Shown one piece after another: positions 1 to 8,257 of a DNA stretch of 64,000 nt. Position numbers and translations under genes: made by a program. This DNA is from Pseudomonadales bacterium. GTDB taxonomy: Bacteria; Pseudomonadota; Gammaproteobacteria; Pseudomonadales; UBA7239. Each line of letters begins with the position of its first letter. Position 1 is the stretch's first letter. The notes beneath the pieces are model-generated. The model saw only the letters and a list, made by a program, of their open reading frames with translations. It did no database searches and was not told the DNA's origin. Location of the stretch: assembly GCA_028280345.1 (NCBI GenBank), contig JANQLY010000002.1:1-64000 (forward strand), given 5' to 3'.

Positions 1-360
<360 letters not shown>

Positions 361-547
361 ATAATAGAGATAACTTGTTTGGTTATACCTGTTAATGAGT
401 CGAGACAACTCATTTGTAACAGCTGGATTGTGTGTAATTCAGAACAAAACAGATACCATGCGGTACACATCATTTACTACAGATTCACCACCCTATTTGG
501 AATAGCGACTTTCTTTCATTAGAAAGGGCGAGATTCCATACAGGCTA

Positions 548-664
548 TCCTGACGACAATAGAGCTGTGGAACCACCTGACCCCATCCCGAACTCAGAAG
601 TGAAACGCAGCATCGCCGATGGTAGTGTGGGGTTTCCCCATGTGAGAGTAGGACATCGTCAGGT
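548..664 (+). rRNA. rrf: 5S rRNA
   Basis: About 117 nt with the conserved 5S core (CCACCTGACCCCAT, CGAACTCAGAAGTGAAAC, CGATGGTAGTGTGGGG, CATGTGAGAGTAGG). The ends are set by pairing of CCTGACGA at 549-556 with TCGTCAGG at 656-663 (helix I). It lies about 190 bases after the 23S end, the usual rrn operon order, and is followed at once by a strong terminator. Confidence 0.96.
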
Positions 665-672
665 TTCAAATT

Positions 673-708
673 AAAAAAGGCTCACCCCGAAGGGGTGGGC
701 CTTTTTTA
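673..708 (+). terminator. rrn operon terminator, copy 1
   Basis: GC-rich hairpin with arms around CACCCC/GGGGTG and a GAA loop, preceded by AAAAAA and followed by TTTTTT. This is a classical intrinsic terminator just after 5S. It is the first half of an exact 60-bp direct repeat (673-732 equals 1042-1101). Confidence 0.92.
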
Positions 709-732
709 ATTTGGATACGAAATCCTTCTATT
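673..732 (+). repeat. 60-bp direct repeat, copy 1 (contains terminator)
   Basis: Bases 673-732 are identical to 1042-1101 by direct reading: poly-A, hairpin, poly-T, then TTGGATACGAAATCCTTCTATT. The two copies are 369 bases apart. Sequence beyond the repeat differs but stays loosely related (TTTTGGGCAT versus TCTTGGGCAT). Confidence 0.95.
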
Positions 733-752
733 GCTACTTTTGGGCATCATGT

Positions 753-919
753 GTGCCCAAAACATTCGCTGTACTCATGGGGCATGCTAACCTCCGATGT
801 ACCGCAGGTACAAGGAGGGTGCGCCGGAGGCGTACCCAAAACATTCACTTCGCTCTTGGGGCAGGCTCTCGCTTCGCGATTGCGTACCCAAAGCGTTCGT
901 TTCACTCACGGGGCAGGCT
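753..919 (+). repeat. Three degenerate 36-bp repeats in the rrn tail
   Basis: Related units at 753-788, 832-867 and 884-919 share the pattern GT(A/G)CCCAAA, then (A/G)C(A/G)TTC, then a variable stretch, CTC, (A/T/C)(T/C)GGGGCA and (G/T)GCT. A truncated match (ATACCCAAAGCG) lies near 1012-1023. They are not regularly spaced and do not encode a convincing protein. Gene-free stretch 665-1361 contains these, the two terminator copies and nothing else I can support. Confidence 0.7.
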
Positions 920-1041
920 CAGTATGCTCGTAACACCGAGTAGGACATGCACCCTTGGACACAAAGGATAGGTTCTGGTGATTCGCCACGTTCGGGGGCT
1001 CAATCTTTGCCCATACCCAAAGCGCTATGCGGGCCACACTG

Positions 1042-1077
1042 AAAAAAGGCTCACCCCGAAGGGGTGGGCCTTTTTTA
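1042..1077 (+). terminator. rrn-type terminator, copy 2
   Basis: Same hairpin and T-run as copy 1. It would insulate the downstream glycan operon from rrn read-through. No gene of its own precedes it. Confidence 0.85.
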
Positions 1078-1101
1078 ATTTGGATACGAAATCCTTCTAT
1101 T
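1042..1101 (+). repeat. 60-bp direct repeat, copy 2 (contains terminator)
   Basis: Exact copy of 673-732. It carries a second complete intrinsic terminator at 1042-1077. A second terminator 370 bases after the first has no rRNA gene before it, so it looks like a leftover of duplication or of recombination between rrn operon tails. Confidence 0.95.
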
Positions 1102-1361
1102 ATTATTCTTGGGCATAAAGGACAGGTGCTGGTGCCCCGCCCATGTGTTTGGCCCTGCGGGCATCTTCGATATCCAAATTTCACCTGGACGTTTCGCGGG
1201 TCACCCTGATTTATCATTCCGAAACCACAATCACACCATTCTTTACTCTCAGCCAAAACACCTTTAAATCCACTATTAATCAACAACTTACCGACTTTTC
1301 CTCTGGTGACATTCACTTCCAGCGTGTAAACTCCATCAGACACCCAATAATTACAAGCTGC

Positions 1362-2126
1362 ATGTTCGCAAGATATATAGAACTACTTTTTTACCGCGCC
1401 AACGCCGAACTCAAACGGGAAGCGTCGCGGGCCTACCTCGGCATGCTGTGGTGGCTTATTGAACCGGTTCTGTACATGTCTGTTTTTTATGTCGTATTTG
1501 GTCTTGGCTTACGCCAGGGTGGCCCGGATTTTGTGGTTTATCTGCTTGCCGGGCTGATTACCTGGAAGTGGCTCGACAGCACCGTGCGCACTTCGTCCAA
1601 TATTATTGCAACCAGTGTTGGCCTGATGAACCAGGTGTATTTGCCGAAAATGGTACTGCCCGGTGTGATTGTCATCGCCAACACCTACAAGTTTCTGATT
1701 GTCTTTAGTCTGTTCCTGGTTTTCCTTGTGGTGTTCTGGGGGATTCCTGCCAGCGAACATTGGCAAGCGTTGCCGTTGTTACTGGCGATGCAATTCCTGT
1801 TGATTTGTGCAGTAGCGGGTATTGGGGCTGCGCTTGTGCCTGTGATTCCCGATCTCAAGTACGTAGTGGACTACGGCATGACACTGATGTTTTTTATGTC
1901 GGGTATCTTTTTTGATATCAACGACTTGACCCCGGAAATTCAACAGTGGCTGCGTTATAACCCGATGGTTATTTTTATTGAGAGCTATCGCGATGTTTTA
2001 CTCTATGCCCAGTGGCCCGACTGGCAGGCCTTGCTTAATGTGCTTTATGCCTCGGCAGCGTTATTTCTGACCATGCTGGTACTGCTCGTTAAACTTGATC
2101 GGTTTTATCCGCGGGTGGTGGGCTGA
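1362..2126 (+). CDS. ABC-2 polysaccharide export permease (Wzm/KpsM type)
   Basis: 254 aa if started at the ATG at 1362 (MFARYIELLFYRANAE). The frame is open further upstream, but that part runs into the rrn tail and lacks family features. The N-terminus has the amphipathic stretch typical of ABC-2 exporters (residues 10-30, KREASRAYLGMLWWLIEP), followed by about six hydrophobic segments near 31-50, 56-72, 108-128, 136-162, 168-185 and 225-243. The family moves lipid-linked O-antigen, capsule or teichoic acid chains across the inner membrane. The stop overlaps the start of the ATPase gene by one base, so the two are translationally coupled. The RBS at the chosen start is weak. Exported substrate unknown. 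Confidence 0.88.
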   Translation: MFARYIELLFYRANAELKREASRAYLGMLWWLIEPVLYMSVFYVVFGLGLRQGGPDFVVYLLAGLITWKWLDSTVRTSSNIIATSVGLMNQVYLPKMVLPGVIVIANTYKFLIVFSLFLVFLVVFWGIPASEHWQALPLLLAMQFLLICAVAGIGAALVPVIPDLKYVVDYGMTLMFFMSGIFFDINDLTPEIQQWLRYNPMVIFIESYRDVLLYAQWPDWQALLNVLYASAALFLTMLVLLVKLDRFYPRVVG

Positions 2127-2821
2127 TGACACATAATGCAGAGCCGGTAATGGTGTTTGACAATGTCGGGGTACATTACAAGAAGTCTTTGAAGGTTTTT
2201 CGACGTGAGGGCATCTGGGCCCTGCGCCATTTGTCGTTCGAACTACATCACGGTGAGACCCTCGGTATTGTCGGCAAAAATGGTGCTGGCAAAAGTACGC
2301 TGATGAAGCTGATGGCCGGAATTATTAATCCGAATGAGGGCAAAATCACGCGTAGGACACCTTCGATGCAGTTATTGTCATTGCAGGTGGGTTTTCTGCC
2401 GCACCTGAGCGGGCGCGAAAATGCCATTCTTAGTGGTATCCTGCTCGGTATGAGAAAACAGGATGTGATAGCCGATATGGATAATATTATTGAGTTTTCC
2501 GAGCTGGGTGAACAAATTGACCAGCCTGTCAGAACCTATTCCACAGGAATGCGAGCACGACTCGGTTTTGCGGTAGCGAATCAGTCAGACCCGGAAGTGT
2601 TGTTGATCGATGAAGTGCTCGGTGTTGGTGACGCAAAGTTTCGCAAAAAATCCCGTGCGGTTATGGCCAGCCGCATTCGTTCTGATAAAACCGTTGTACT
2701 TGTCTCCCATAATGAGGATACGATCAACGAGTATTGCGACCGGGTAATCTGGCTTGATGCGGGTGAAACACAGGAAATTGGCCAGTCGGAAGACGTGATG
2801 AGCGCCTACGGGAATTCATAA
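2126..2821 (+). CDS. ABC transporter ATPase (Wzt/KpsT type, no glycan-binding domain)
   Basis: 231 aa. Walker A GKNGAGKST at residues 50-58, signature region YSTGMRARLGFA at 138-149, Walker B LLIDE at 159-163, and a switch histidine in LVSHNED. The family partners with the Wzm permease to export polysaccharide. The protein ends about where the nucleotide-binding domain ends. The extra C-terminal carbohydrate-binding domain that O9a-type Wzt proteins use to recognise a capped glycan is absent. It overlaps the permease and the next gene by one base each (ATGA-like junctions), indicating a tight operon. Confidence 0.92.
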   Translation: MTHNAEPVMVFDNVGVHYKKSLKVFRREGIWALRHLSFELHHGETLGIVGKNGAGKSTLMKLMAGIINPNEGKITRRTPSMQLLSLQVGFLPHLSGRENAILSGILLGMRKQDVIADMDNIIEFSELGEQIDQPVRTYSTGMRARLGFAVANQSDPEVLLIDEVLGVGDAKFRKKSRAVMASRIRSDKTVVLVSHNEDTINEYCDRVIWLDAGETQEIGQSEDVMSAYGNS

Positions 2822-3591
2822 TGAGTGACGGTATGGGAAAAGGTAGCGATAACACACCGTTTTTTATCCTCGGTTGTGTGCGCTCGGGTACCACCATGCT
2901 GCGTGATATTTTGCGTATACACCCGCGGTTGGAATGCCCCGAGGAAACCCATTACTTTCGCTGGTCAGACCCCTACGGCAGCCCGCGCTATGATAGAACC
3001 TATATCACAATGAAATTGTTTGATAATCATCACAAGCTGGATGGTATTAGTAGTGAGGAATTCCATGAGGCCCGCCGCAGTGCTCAAAGCCGTCGGGAGT
3101 TATCAGATTGTTACGGTGAACTTTATTTACGTGCGGTCAATAATGAAGATGGTCGTTGGTTTGATAAGACACCACAAAATATTTACGGCATCTTTTTGCT
3201 GGATCATGAATACCCTGAATCCCGCTTTATTCATATCTATCGCAACCCACTCAATGTAGTTGCAAGCCTGGTTGAAGGGCGAGTGATGGCAAAGCATACT
3301 GTAAAAGGCGCGGTAAATTACTGGGTTGAGGCGATGGTGCTGGTTAATCAGTATAAAAAGCTTGCGCCACAGCGGCTGCTGGAGATCCCTTATGAAAATA
3401 CCGTGCAGCAACCGCAGGTAGAAATAAAAAGAATCTGTGATTTTATCAACGAAGATATTGCCGCAATTGATTTTTCTCGTATTAATACCCATGCAGAGAA
3501 AAACAAGTACAAAAAAGTACTGAGCGAAGAAGAAATAGTCTATGTAAAACAGATGACAGAACCCTTTTATTCACAATATGGCTACGCATAA
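2821..3591 (+). CDS. Sulfotransferase family protein
   Basis: 256 aa. The 5'-phosphosulfate-binding loop is at residues 18-27 (GCVRSGTTML) and the 3'-phosphate-binding strand at about 135-150 (RFIHIYRNPLNVVASL, with R141 and S149). These are the two PAPS-binding signatures of the P-loop sulfotransferase fold. Such enzymes move sulfate from PAPS to a hydroxyl, here probably on a sugar given the flanking exporter and glycosyltransferase. It starts on the last base of the ATPase stop codon. The acceptor cannot be predicted. No signal peptide, so cytoplasmic. Confidence 0.85.
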   Translation: MSDGMGKGSDNTPFFILGCVRSGTTMLRDILRIHPRLECPEETHYFRWSDPYGSPRYDRTYITMKLFDNHHKLDGISSEEFHEARRSAQSRRELSDCYGELYLRAVNNEDGRWFDKTPQNIYGIFLLDHEYPESRFIHIYRNPLNVVASLVEGRVMAKHTVKGAVNYWVEAMVLVNQYKKLAPQRLLEIPYENTVQQPQVEIKRICDFINEDIAAIDFSRINTHAEKNKYKKVLSEEEIVYVKQMTEPFYSQYGYA

Positions 3592-3596
3592 AAACA

Positions 3597-6059
3597 ATGA
3601 GTGAAGACAATGGAAAAAAACTGGTACTGATTGTCGGCATGCACCGCAGCGGTACTTCAGCAATCGGGCGACTACTCAGTGCCATGGGGTGTGACTTTGG
3701 CAGTAACCTGATGGAAGGTATTAAAACAATCAATAACGATGGTTTTTGGGAAGATCGCGAAGTTGTTGCGCTGAATGAGCATATTTTCAGCTTGTTTCAA
3801 TCCAACTGGTATGACTTTGAACGTTTGCCCGGTAAATGGTGGGAAGACGAAAAAATCAAGGAACTGCTGGGTGTCGCTGAGAACTGGTACCGTGAAAGCT
3901 TTTCAGGCGACAGTGTTATAGCGATTAAAGATCCACGCTTTTGTCGTTTGCTGCCGTTCTGGAAACGTGTTTTTCATAATGTTGATGCCCATGTGTTGTT
4001 TGTTGTGCGTGACCCGCTAGAGGTGGCGGTGTCACTACAGAAACGTGATGGTTTTGTGCTCGAAGTGGGATACCTGTTGTGGTTGATTTATACGATTGAT
4101 GGTTTGTACTACTCGCGCAATATGGATATGACACTGACCAATTACGCTGATCTTATGAGTGACCCCCGGGGCGCTGCGCAAGTTTTGTTGCAAGCCGGTT
4201 TGGCAGATAGTCCGGGTGACAGCGATAACCTTGACGAGTTGGTTGCAGCGGTGATTGACCCGGAACAATACCGGAACAAACGTAAGGCTCTGGAGCAGGA
4301 TCAAACCATCGACCCCGAAACCGATATCAAGCAACTGGCCCATGAGCTGTATGAGGTGTTGGCTTCGGCAACAGTGGACGAGGCAAAAGCAGTTGCTGAT
4401 AAATATCGCAAGCGCCTTTACCGCTTGCTTGATCGACACAGCGAGGTACTCAGTGCGCTGCGCCATAGTGTTGTAGCCCAGGTGGCTTTAAACCGGAAGT
4501 TGTCTGAAATTGGCGGTAGTCACAGTTATGCCTTGTCAACGGTAGAAGATAAGGATCGTCAACTGGACGACAATAAGTCCTATATTGAGCAGTGCGAAAA
4601 CCGGATTCGCGAGCAGGACGCCTTGCTGGAGCAACTGGGTGCGAAGGCTGAGCAGCTGGAGAATTTTGAAAAAGCTGTTACAGATCGAGAAGAAAAGCTC
4701 AGTGATAACATTTCCTATATTGAGCAATGTGAAAAACGTATCGCTGAACAGGATCATTTGCTGGCAGAGCTTGGTGGCAAACTGGAAGCACTAGAGCATT
4801 TGGAGCAGGTGGTTGCTGATAGAGAAGAGAAGCTGCAAGGCAATATTGTCTATATTGAACAGTGCGAGAAACGTATAAACGAGCAAGATAGTTTGTTGAG
4901 TGAGCTGGGGAGTAAAGCAGAGCAGCTCGAGAATATGGATAAAGCGCTTGCCGACCGTGAAAGTAAGTTATCGGAAAATCAGGGCTATATTGCAGAGTGT
5001 GAAGCACGAATCAGGGAGCAGGACAATTTATTGGCGGGGTTAGGAAGCAAGGTCGAGCAACTCGAAAACCTTGAGCGAGCACTGGAAGACCGCGAGGGTA
5101 AATTGTCAGAGAACCAGGCTTATATTGATGAGTGCGAGGGACGTATCAGGGATCAGGATGAGCTGTTGGCTGAATTGGGTAGAAAAGTAGAACGGCTTGA
5201 TAATATTGAAAAAGCTCTTGAAGATCGTGAGTCAAAACTTGAGGAAAATATTGCCTATATCGAAAAATGTGAAACCCGTTTGCAGCAGCAGGATAAAGGC
5301 CTGGATAATTTACAGCGTATGCTCGACGAAAGTAGTAATTATGTGAAAACCTGTGAGACACGCATTCAGGAGCAGGATGAACAGATGCTCGGGTTGGGGC
5401 AAAAGGCGGAACGTCTGGAGTTGGTAGAAAAAGCGCTGACTGAAAAAGATGAGTTGTTGGCAGGACTTGGTAAAAAAGCAGAGCGTCTGGAGTTGGTAGA
5501 AAAAGCGCTGACAGAGAAAGATGAGTTGTTGGCAGGACTTGGTAAAAAAGCAGAGCGTCTGGAATTGGTAGAAAAAGCGCTGACAGAGAAAGACGAATTG
5601 CTGGCAGGGCTTGGTAAAAAAGCAGAACGCCTGGAGCTGGTAGAAAAAGTCCTACTTGAAAAAGATGAACAGTTACAGCAGGGTAATCACACCATTAATG
5701 ATCTTATGAGTCAGGTTAAAAACCTGCGTCGTGGAGCTGAAGAAAATACCGACTATATTGAAATCTGTCAGCAGCGCATTGCCGAACTTGATCTGGATGT
5801 GGCGCGTCTTGCTGAAGAGCGAGCTGCGTTTGAGAAAGAAATTATTGCTCAGCGCAAGCTTGACGAATTACATCATCAGCGGGTCAGTTTGCAGAAGCAG
5901 CAAATTAACCGGCTTAAGGAAATGTTGATCCGGCATGAGGCTGAGCTTCGTGGCCAGTTGCAAGAAAATGACAGGAAGGCTGATAAAATTGAGTGGTACC
6001 GTTCCTATGCGGTGGTGAAGTTAATCGATAAGTTGTTTTATAAAGAAGATGTTAAATAG
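3597..6059 (+). CDS. Sulfotransferase fused to a long repeat-built coiled coil
   Basis: 820 aa. Residues 8-230 form a PAPS-dependent sulfotransferase-like domain: PSB loop VGMHRSGTS at 13-21, and 3'-phosphate strand VLFVVRDPLEVAVSL at 133-147 with R138 and S146. From about 290 to the C-terminus the protein is charged, heptad-like coiled coil. It contains five 45-residue repeats (324-548, each with YI..CE.RI..QD and LG.K.E.L), a partial sixth, and four 24-residue repeats (599-694, GLGKKAERLELVEKALTEKD). The last ~20 residues (WYRSYAVVKLIDKLFYK) could be an amphipathic membrane-contacting helix. Five bases separate it from the preceding sulfotransferase gene and it overlaps the next gene by 11 bases. 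By analogy with WbdD, which joins a terminating enzyme to a coiled-coil ruler beside Wzm/Wzt, it may set chain length. The domain calls are seen; the ruler role is inference. Confidence 0.85.
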   Translation: MSEDNGKKLVLIVGMHRSGTSAIGRLLSAMGCDFGSNLMEGIKTINNDGFWEDREVVALNEHIFSLFQSNWYDFERLPGKWWEDEKIKELLGVAENWYRESFSGDSVIAIKDPRFCRLLPFWKRVFHNVDAHVLFVVRDPLEVAVSLQKRDGFVLEVGYLLWLIYTIDGLYYSRNMDMTLTNYADLMSDPRGAAQVLLQAGLADSPGDSDNLDELVAAVIDPEQYRNKRKALEQDQTIDPETDIKQLAHELYEVLASATVDEAKAVADKYRKRLYRLLDRHSEVLSALRHSVVAQVALNRKLSEIGGSHSYALSTVEDKDRQLDDNKSYIEQCENRIREQDALLEQLGAKAEQLENFEKAVTDREEKLSDNISYIEQCEKRIAEQDHLLAELGGKLEALEHLEQVVADREEKLQGNIVYIEQCEKRINEQDSLLSELGSKAEQLENMDKALADRESKLSENQGYIAECEARIREQDNLLAGLGSKVEQLENLERALEDREGKLSENQAYIDECEGRIRDQDELLAELGRKVERLDNIEKALEDRESKLEENIAYIEKCETRLQQQDKGLDNLQRMLDESSNYVKTCETRIQEQDEQMLGLGQKAERLELVEKALTEKDELLAGLGKKAERLELVEKALTEKDELLAGLGKKAERLELVEKALTEKDELLAGLGKKAERLELVEKVLLEKDEQLQQGNHTINDLMSQVKNLRRGAEENTDYIEICQQRIAELDLDVARLAEERAAFEKEIIAQRKLDELHHQRVSLQKQQINRLKEMLIRHEAELRGQLQENDRKADKIEWYRSYAVVKLIDKLFYKEDVK
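4566..5240 (+). repeat. Five 135-bp (45-residue) coding repeats
   Basis: Five in-frame units of exactly 45 codons, beginning at 4566, 4701, 4836, 4971 and 5106, with a truncated sixth at 5241. Consensus by eye: N..YIEQCE.RI.EQD.LL.ELG.K.EQLEN.EKAL.DRE.KL. Every unit keeps one cysteine at the same place. Nucleotide divergence between units is clear, so this array is older than the 72-bp array downstream. Confidence 0.9.
5391..5678 (+). repeat. Four 72-bp (24-residue) near-identical coding repeats
   Basis: Units at 5391-5462, 5463-5534, 5535-5606 and 5607-5678. Units 2 and 3 differ at only a few positions and unit 1 is close; unit 4 diverges in its second half. Each unit corresponds to the second half of the 45-residue repeat (LG.K.E.LE..EKAL). 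The high DNA identity and codon-exact length allow in-frame gain or loss of units. Confidence 0.93.
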
Positions 6060-8256
6060 TCAAATCAGAGAAATTGATGTCATTGTTCCTGTTTACGATG
6101 GCTTTGAGGAAACCCGGGCCTGTATAGAGTCAGTGCTTGCGAGTACCAATCGTTGTACTCATCATGTTATTGCGATTAACGACGGGTCACCTAACGCCAA
6201 ACTCAGTGCCTGGCTTGAAGAGATGGCTAAAGCCGGAAAGCTGGAGCTATCTGTCAATGAGAAAAACCTGGGGTTTGTAGCAACCGTTAACAAGGGAATG
6301 AAGCTTAATACCGATCGTGATGTAGTGCTTGTCAACAGTGATACGCTTGTAGCAAACGATTGGCTTGATCGGCTTTATAGTTGTGCCTATGAGCGAGCGA
6401 ACATAGCCACTGTCACGCCGTTTAGCAATAATGCGGAGATATTCAGCTTTCCTACACTGTGCAAGAGTAATGAGTTGGTTGGCGATTACGATGTTGAAAG
6501 TCTCGATAAGGTCTTCTCGGAGCAGGTGAGTAATACCTCGATTACCTTTCCTACGGCGGTGGGCTTTTGCATGTATATCAAGCGCGAGGCACTCGACAAA
6601 GCCGGGTACTTTGATGAAGAGGCATTCGGACGTGGCTATGGTGAGGAAAATGATTTCTGCTTGCGTTGTACGGCTCAGGGCATGGAACATGTAATGGCCA
6701 CTAATACTTTTGTATTTCATGAAGGCGGTGTGAGCTTTTCTGATGAAAAGATTGAGCGCGTGGAGAATGCCATGCGCATTCTCGATGAGAAGTATCCACA
6801 TTATCACCGGGTAGTACACGAGCATATCCAGCAAAACCCGGTGGAGGCGATTCGCCAGAAGGTACAGCTCGACCTGTTATTGGGGAATGCGCGCACCAAG
6901 TTGCTGCATATCACTCACCACATGGGTGGAGGGGTGCAATTTCATATTGAGGAGTTACAGCGCTGCTTTGCGGATCGTTTTGATATTCTATTGTTGCGCC
7001 CAAGTGAGGAAAAAGATGTTGAACTTTCCTATCACTTTGCCAACTATGACTTCCGTCTGCACTTTGATCTCGAAGATGATTGGGAGCTGTTGCTGGAAAT
7101 CCTGCGAGCATTGAATTTCAAGGGTGTTCACTTTCATCACCTGATGAGGGTGCCGGAGAAAATCTGGCCGATTGCGCAAATATTAAATCTGGAATGTGAC
7201 GTTACGTTACACGATTATTATTTCATCAATGGTAATCCGACGCTGACAGATAAAAACGGCGTTTACGTGGAGAACCTTGATGAGCGTGAAGAGAAGTGTG
7301 CTGAACACTACCCTTTGCCTGAGGGTATGACTTTACAGCAATGGCATCAGAAAATGAAAAACTTTCTGATGGGTGCAAAACGTGTTTATGCGCCGTGTCA
7401 GGCAACGGCAGACATTTATAATCTTTATTTTCGCGAACTCGAAATTATCGTTGCCTACCATACCGATGCGCATGATATTGAAGTTTATCCGGATGTGCAT
7501 GTGCCTGAAATTACCGAAAAAGACAAGATTCGGGTTGCGGTCATTGGGGCGATCAGTCGGGAAAAGGGGGCGGATGTGTTGGAGCATACCGCCTGTCACA
7601 AGGATCCACTTAACCGCCTCGAATTTCATTTAATCGGTTATGCCTATAAGCCGTTGCGAGAAACGGTTGAGCAGCATGGCGCCTATCGCAATGAAGAGTT
7701 GCAGGATCTGATTAAAAAAATCAACCCACATATTATCTGGTTCCCGGCACAGTGGCCCGAAACTTACTGCTATGTATTGAGCTCAGCGATGCAGTCGGGT
7801 CTGCCAATTATTGCCTCGAATCTCGGTTCGTTTCCTGAGCGTCTGCATGGCAGACCGGCCAGCTATATCAAGCCGTGGAATATTGGTCCGGAGGGCTGGA
7901 AAAATGCACTGATCGAAATTCGCGAATGGATGGTTGCGCATAGTGGGCAAGTATTTGCATGGCCCAACAGTGCCTTTGGTCAAACCCGTTGGCGTTATAC
8001 GGAACAGTATTTGCCTGGTGTTGGCAGCGATACCAGCGCCCGCAATTTGATTACTCTCGACAAAATTGAACATCTGGCTTCCGGACCGGCGAATCAGGCT
8101 CTTTCCAGAAAAGAAGCGTTGTTAAAACTGCTGTTGAAGTTACGTGAGCTGCCCCCGTTTCGCAGATTGTTGCGTCTTGTGCCGTTTGAAACCCAGCGCA
8201 AAATCAAGCGTCTATTGTCGCAAAAACCGATACACGACATATTAAACGGAGATTAG
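6049..8256 (+). CDS. Two-domain glycosyltransferase (GT2-like + GT-B-like)
   Basis: 735 aa. The N-terminal GT-A domain (about 8-265) opens with IDVIVPVYDGFEETRACI and has NDGSP at 44-48, the metal-site-like VNSDT at 95-99, the acceptor-side EEND at 199-202 and FHEGG at 223-227, as in GT2 rhamnosyl/galactosyl-type enzymes. From about 283 (TKLLHITHHMGGG) a second domain resembles GT-B enzymes, with the later RVAVIGAISREKG and LPIIASNLGSFPERL stretches matching the GT4 C-terminal nucleotide-sugar lobe. A bifunctional enzyme adding two sugars is plausible; which sugars is unknown. It starts inside the end of the coiled-coil sulfotransferase gene (11-base overlap). Confidence 0.82.
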   Translation: MLNSQIREIDVIVPVYDGFEETRACIESVLASTNRCTHHVIAINDGSPNAKLSAWLEEMAKAGKLELSVNEKNLGFVATVNKGMKLNTDRDVVLVNSDTLVANDWLDRLYSCAYERANIATVTPFSNNAEIFSFPTLCKSNELVGDYDVESLDKVFSEQVSNTSITFPTAVGFCMYIKREALDKAGYFDEEAFGRGYGEENDFCLRCTAQGMEHVMATNTFVFHEGGVSFSDEKIERVENAMRILDEKYPHYHRVVHEHIQQNPVEAIRQKVQLDLLLGNARTKLLHITHHMGGGVQFHIEELQRCFADRFDILLLRPSEEKDVELSYHFANYDFRLHFDLEDDWELLLEILRALNFKGVHFHHLMRVPEKIWPIAQILNLECDVTLHDYYFINGNPTLTDKNGVYVENLDEREEKCAEHYPLPEGMTLQQWHQKMKNFLMGAKRVYAPCQATADIYNLYFRELEIIVAYHTDAHDIEVYPDVHVPEITEKDKIRVAVIGAISREKGADVLEHTACHKDPLNRLEFHLIGYAYKPLRETVEQHGAYRNEELQDLIKKINPHIIWFPAQWPETYCYVLSSAMQSGLPIIASNLGSFPERLHGRPASYIKPWNIGPEGWKNALIEIREWMVAHSGQVFAWPNSAFGQTRWRYTEQYLPGVGSDTSARNLITLDKIEHLASGPANQALSRKEALLKLLLKLRELPPFRRLLRLVPFETQRKIKRLLSQKPIHDILNGD

Positions 8257-8257
8257 T

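Noticed and set aside
361..547. tRNA gene in the 23S-5S spacer
   Set aside because: No cloverleaf or CCA end could be found by reading.
673..1133. CRISPR array from the repeats near the rrn operon
   Set aside because: Units are degenerate, unevenly spaced and lack unique spacers or cas genes.
906..1343. 145-codon minus-strand ORF in the rrn tail
   Set aside because: It runs through the second terminator hairpin and the repeat region; the translation shows no domain, and such ORFs are common artefacts beside rRNA genes.
1143..1361. Upstream extension of the ABC permease
   Set aside because: In-frame but lies in rrn-tail sequence; the family N-terminus begins at the ATG at 1362.
4699..5361. 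Minus-strand ORFs opposite the coiled-coil repeats
   Set aside because: Low-complexity shadows produced by the repetitive coding sequence on the other strand.
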